A stretch of 64,000 nt of DNA. It comes from Lutjanus erythropterus (taxonomy: Eukaryota > Chordata > Actinopteri > Lutjaniformes > Lutjanidae). A program made the translations under genes and the position numbers. This document shows positions 60,005 through 64,000 of the stretch, one piece after another (position 1 is the first letter of the stretch; each line of letters opens with the position of its first letter). Under the pieces are notes generated by a model. It was given only the letters and a program-made list of their open reading frames with translations, was not told the DNA's origin and did not search any database. The DNA lies in NCBI GenBank assembly GCA_020091685.1, contig CM034600.1, positions 37,134,077 through 37,198,076 of the forward strand. Direction: 5' to 3'.

Positions 60005-60530
60005 CTCCACGACGGCTTGACATTTTAGAAATGTTTGCTTTCATATGGTTTTTATTTAGTTTCTCATATACGTCTGACCTTCTCCGTGTTATCTTTATAA
60101 TGTCAGCAGGCAAGTTATTTTAAAGTTTATGAGTGGCATGTGGCTCATCTGCCAAACCCGATTTTTTATGCGGTGGGACACTTGAAGTCTTTTATTATAA
60201 GTGGGAAGGTCAAACGAGCCAGATGGGGAACGACAGAGTGCAGACGGACAGGAAAAAAAAAGTGAGGCATTATTATTTGTATCAACGCAGTTTTCTGCTG
60301 CATAAAACCTGTATTGATTAGATGAGTAATTCTCTGGCAAGTTACTGTAAAACGTACTCTGATTCACACGTCTGAGTCACCGTTTGTAAAATGATTTTAA
60401 TGAGTTAGTTAATTTAGAAATTTCCACACAAAACCAAAAAAAAATAGACATCAGCTGATTTTAATCACTATTTTATTATTAAACTTGATTTCCATTATTT
60501 AATCAATCACTACAAAGAAAAAAAACAAGA
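59340..60530. other. Intron sequence, no gene seen
   Basis: A patch at about 60110-60330 looks non-repetitive within this window and could be a conserved element. Frames of 62-90 codons lack recognised motifs. Confidence 0.3.
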
Positions 60531-60531
60531 C

Positions 60532-60950
60532 TTAAAGGAGAAATCTGTAATATATTTACTGCAATAAACAATAAAATGACCATGATTTGTCATCAGAAAT
60601 TAAGGAAACATTTTAAGTTGTCACTTCTCTGATAACAACTTTAAAGCCACTGAGTCCTCCTTTGAAATTTCTATTCCAGGCTGGAATATCTGTTTTTGTT
60701 TGCCTGTTTCGCTTAAATTAGAGTTCAAATTTATGCCGAATGTTCGCAGAATGAGAAAGTGTCTGTTTATGAGTCATAAGGAATCGTTATTAATCTTGTA
60801 GAAGGAGTAGACGTGTGTAACGGTTAAATTGAGCAAAATGTTAATGAAGTTTGGCAGGCAGTCGCTTAATTTAAACTCCAGAGTGTATTTTCAGAGCAGT
60901 GAGCTTTTGTTTTCAGGATAACAGGTTTAACTTTACATTGACAGATGATA
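60532..60950 (-). repeat. Family B dispersed repeat, copy 3
   Basis: Inverted with respect to copies 1 and 2: it starts 'ttaaaggagaaatctgtaat' and ends with 'aactccagagtgtattttca' and 'gtttaactttacattgacag'. Confidence 0.7.
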
Positions 60951-61029
60951 ATAAACATGGTAATAAACAGCTGATCAACTTACAGTGAAGGACTCGACGT
61001 CGCTTATTATTGTCAGTTTTACATTGAGG

Positions 61030-61740
61030 CAACATTGGGCCTCATGCAAGAAGCACTCATATGAACAGATTTGTTCTTAAGTGGTGTGCACGACTGATTT
61101 AGGAGAACTTGTCACATTCACTTCACATTTTCTGATATTTTGAATTTTCTTTCAGATGCAAACACAATTTATGAGGTTCAGACGTGTCGTAGTCATGTGC
61201 ACTCAGTCTGCTGTTATCCAAACTGAATTTTTTCAATAATGACTGAATATTTCATTCGTTTGAAGACATTATAAGTTTGAAAAATAAATTCCACTTCATA
61301 ATGATGTCGATATTATCCTGTTTGACTGAATTTCAAATCATAATATAATTGTAAATTGACATATAAAGCATATCATCATTTATTTAAGGATCAATTATTA
61401 CCTGCTGTCAGGTATATTGGCCGTATATCTTAACGTGCAGGTTTATGAAGTCTCTGTCCATCCTCACTTATTCTGTCGTCTATCTCCGTGATAGAAACTT
61501 CCCCCCGACCCTCCTCCTCCTCCCTGCAGTCATCTTTCGCCTCCTGTTGTGGCGAGGCCTTTTTTTTTTCTTCTTATCTTTGAAGCCATTTTCATATCGA
61601 GACGTTTCTTCTTTATTTCAGTGACAGTCCAACCGTCAGGTAACACGCCATTAACAGCAATAGTTTTTCCATTTCTTTGCTTTAGCAGGTCTTTTAATTC
61701 CACTGCTGACGCCGTTAAAACCATAAACTTGTCTTAATGG
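61030..61740 (-). mobile_element. Decayed PIF/Harbinger-type remnant
   Basis: A minus-strand frame at 61530-61724 encodes a stretch ending DGWTVTEIKKKRLDMKMASK, then KKKGLATTGGE. This resembles the C-terminal helix and TGGG motif of the Myb/SANT-like DNA-binding protein of PIF/Harbinger transposons (general pattern I-KKW-DLK--AK-R...TGGG). The next-door sequence at 61030-61100 ('ggcctcatgcaagaagcact', 'catatgaacagatttgttct') is a dispersed fish repeat that may belong to it. No nuclease domain is seen. Confidence 0.45.
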
Positions 61741-62439
61741 ATCTCTGAAACCAACACGTGAAACTTTTCATTTTCATGAATGAACGCTTGGAATGAGAAC
61801 ATGTTGATTTAACTCGGCTGAAGTGAACTACCTGACCACCTGACAGTCAATTTGTATGTTTGGTTTGTTTGATTAGCTGAGAGATGTTAAGTTTGTAATG
61901 AGGAGGTTTTGTGAGTCGCCATCAGGCTTCAGCAGCTCGTGTCTCCTTCACCTGCCTGCCCTTGAAGCTCCGCCTCTCCCTGCTGCTGGTGTTGCAGAGT
62001 GCCAACATGCCCCTGCATCACGCTGCGCCCCTTCATTGATCTACCAGTGATTAACACTGATGTTCCTCCAGAACACTGTGGGTTTAAAAGCTTTCAGTCA
62101 GGGGACATGCAGACTTGGACAGTTTTTTTTTTTTTTTAAATCTTTTCAGTAAATGAGAACGTTGCAGACGTCTGATGGGAAACATGCCATCAAATGTTAA
62201 GGCTTCTGACAAAATGGGTGTTTGACACTGAGCGGCGGCGACGGCCTGAATGTGCTCATCCTTAATGTGGAGAACATGCCAACAGGCTTCAGGTTCTGCT
62301 GCGGTGCTGAAGAGACAGTGGATCTGTTCCAAAAGACACAACCAGGAGAACCACGAGGAGGGGACGGGCTGAATTTATCAGGAGAACGTCACTTATTTTC
62401 ATATTTTATTTCAGCTTGTGAGATTTATTACACTCAAAC

Positions 62440-63510
62440 TAGAAATAAGGATTCAAAAAGAGTTCCTCCTGAAGGGCTCAGGTTCTACCCAGAACCATTT
62501 GCTTCTGAGGAACCTTTTTTTGAAAAAGGGATTGTCAAGGGTTCTTTGTAAGACTAAGGGTTCCATTCCATTAAAAAGAGTTCTTCGTGAATTGTTTAAA
62601 ACCTTGAAGCTATCCATACCATTATATGAAATAGTTCTAGGTAGAACCCGCTGGGTGAGTTCTAGATAAAATCATTAGAATATAAAAAGGTTCTCTGTAG
62701 AATATAAAACCCTTGAATATAAGAAGGTTCACTGTAGATCCCCTTGAGTGTGTTCTAGCTAAAACCCCTGTAATATAAAAAGGTTCTCAGTAGAGCACCC
62801 TCGGGTTGTTATTGATAAAACCCATGGAATATGAGAAGGCTCTCAGGAGAACCCCTGGGTATGTTCTAGATGAAATACTTGGAGTATAAGGCGGTTTACT
62901 GTAGAAACCCCTTACTGTGTTCTAGATAAACACTTGGGATATAAAAAGGACCACAGTAGAACCCCTGAGTCTGTTGTAGATAAAACCCTTGGAATATAAT
63001 AAGGTTCTCGGTAGACCACCTTGAGTTTCTTCTACATACAACCCTTGATGTACAAAAAGGGTCTTCATAGAACCCCCTGAGTGTTGTACATAAAACCCTG
63101 GGAATATAAAAAGGCTCTCTGTGGAACCCTCTTGGAGGGTTCTAGATAAAACCCTTCTCTGTAGAACCCTTGAGTGTGGTCTAAACATAACCCTTGAATA
63201 TAAAAAGGCTCTGTATAGAATACAGTGTGTTCTAGAAAAAAATGTTTTTTCTTGGCACCCTTAGAAGGTGGAAAGATTCTTGATAGAACCATTACACCAA
63301 ATAAGGGTTCTCTGTAGAACCTCCCGTAGGTGATTCTTGGTGCAACCTGTCACAGATGGTTCTAGATATAACCCTTTACGTTGGTTTGTACATAGAACTC
63401 TCTGAAAGGGCTCAAGCCTTTTATAAAGGTTTGACTTGGAACCAAAAATGGTTCTCCTATGAGGACTAGTCCAAGAACCCTTTATGGTTCTAGTTTGCGT
63501 CTTTGTTTCT
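62440..63510 (-). repeat. Family E repeat, copy 3, largest array
   Basis: Inverted relative to copies 1 and 2: the head is at the right (63250-63510, 'ggaaccaaaaatggttctcc', 'ggtggaaagattcttgatag', 'aaccattacacc'). To its left are about ten ~55 bp units with 'taaaacccttggaatataa' and 'aaaaaggttctc'. Frames across it are repeat translations. Confidence 0.75.
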
Positions 63511-63645
63511 GTTTACAGTTTGTGATGTTACTGAATGACCTTTCCCTTCATTTTCAGCTGATTTAAACTCACACAGTCAGTCTCATGTTCTTCCACAGTT
63601 AAACAAACTATCACCGTGGATTTAAAACCAGGACTAACATGGTGT

Positions 63646-64000
63646 TTAAAGGGACAGTTCACTCAAAAATCAAAACCTCTGGCCTGTAGTTCTGTTTATC
63701 TATCTAGATAGTTTTAGTGTGAGTTACAGAGTTTTGGAGATCTCACCTGTACAGTTGTCTGCCTTCTCTCTAATATAATGGGACTAGACGACACTCTGCT
63801 TGTGGTCCTCAAAGCACCAAAAAAGTTTTCATTTGAAAATTTCAAAACCAGTGTCTCTTTCCAAAACTCATGACCCTGTTACTCAAGATAATCCACAGAC
63901 CTTGTTGTGAGCAGTTTCATGTTCTTTCTAACAGAAAGAAAGTAGTTCCTACACAAAAGTAGTTCCTGCTCACAGCTGCTCACTTCTTATATGTGTGGAT
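63646..64000 (+). mobile_element. Family D MITE-like element, cut by the window end
   Basis: The left end is 'ttaaagggacagttcactca'. The interior ('tctctaatataatgggacta', 'actcaagataatccacagac') is the inverse of 15530-15799. The right end is beyond the window. Confidence 0.65.

Noticed and set aside
1-64000. tRNA, rRNA, CRISPR array or bacterial-type operon
   Set aside because: No tRNA box pattern with plausible arms, no rRNA core sequence and no spaced direct repeats of CRISPR type were noticed; gene structure is eukaryotic.

Overview
The window looks like nuclear DNA from a ray-finned (teleost, probably percomorph) fish. Coding sequence is sparse and split by GT-AG introns. Most of the rest is AT-rich non-coding DNA full of microsatellites and short inverted-repeat elements of the kind found in fish genomes (TTAAAGGGATAGTTC-type ends, L2-like LINE tails, a Harbinger remnant). 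I see no bacterial-type operons, CRISPR arrays, rRNA or tRNA genes.

Three protein-coding genes can be supported. They lie in the order and orientation of the human 12q14 block AGAP2(-)/TSPAN31(+)/CDK4(-)/MARCHF9(+). (1) agap2, minus strand, is represented by two alternative first coding exons. One, at 16547-16709, encodes the short AGAP1/PIKE-A-like N-terminus. The other, at 4343-5492, encodes the long PIKE-L-like N-terminus. Both end in the same splice phase, and the rest of the gene must lie left of position 1. (2) tspan31, plus strand, is complete in six coding exons from 20933 to 32286 and gives 212 residues. (3) marchf9, plus strand, has only its first coding exon (50971-51312); the rest of the window, 51313-64000, is intron 1. 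No cdk4 exon was recognised between tspan31 and marchf9.

Layout: 1-4.3 kb repeats; 4.3-5.5 kb agap2 long exon, with a GC-richer leader and microsatellites to 7.3 kb; 7.3-16.5 kb agap2 intron with MITE-like elements; 16.5-16.9 kb agap2 short first exon; 17-20.7 kb minisatellite and dispersed repeats; 20.7-32.3 kb tspan31, with a CRE-like promoter and a 2.5 kb inverted-repeat element in intron 3; 32.3-49.4 kb gene-poor spacer with tandem arrays, a degenerate triplicated block and an assembly gap of 398 Ns at 47910-48307; 49.4-51.3 kb marchf9 leader and first exon; then repeat-rich intron to the end.

The three genes do not form a pathway. agap2 encodes a GTPase/Arf-GAP that enhances PI3K/Akt signalling, tspan31 a four-pass membrane tetraspanin, and marchf9 a membrane RING-CH E3 ubiquitin ligase. 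Their linkage is conserved vertebrate synteny. The least expected features are the phase-matched pair of agap2 first exons, the absence of cdk4, and a three-copy repeat family with a conserved head and a variable tail of ~55 bp GGTTCT/AGAACC units.
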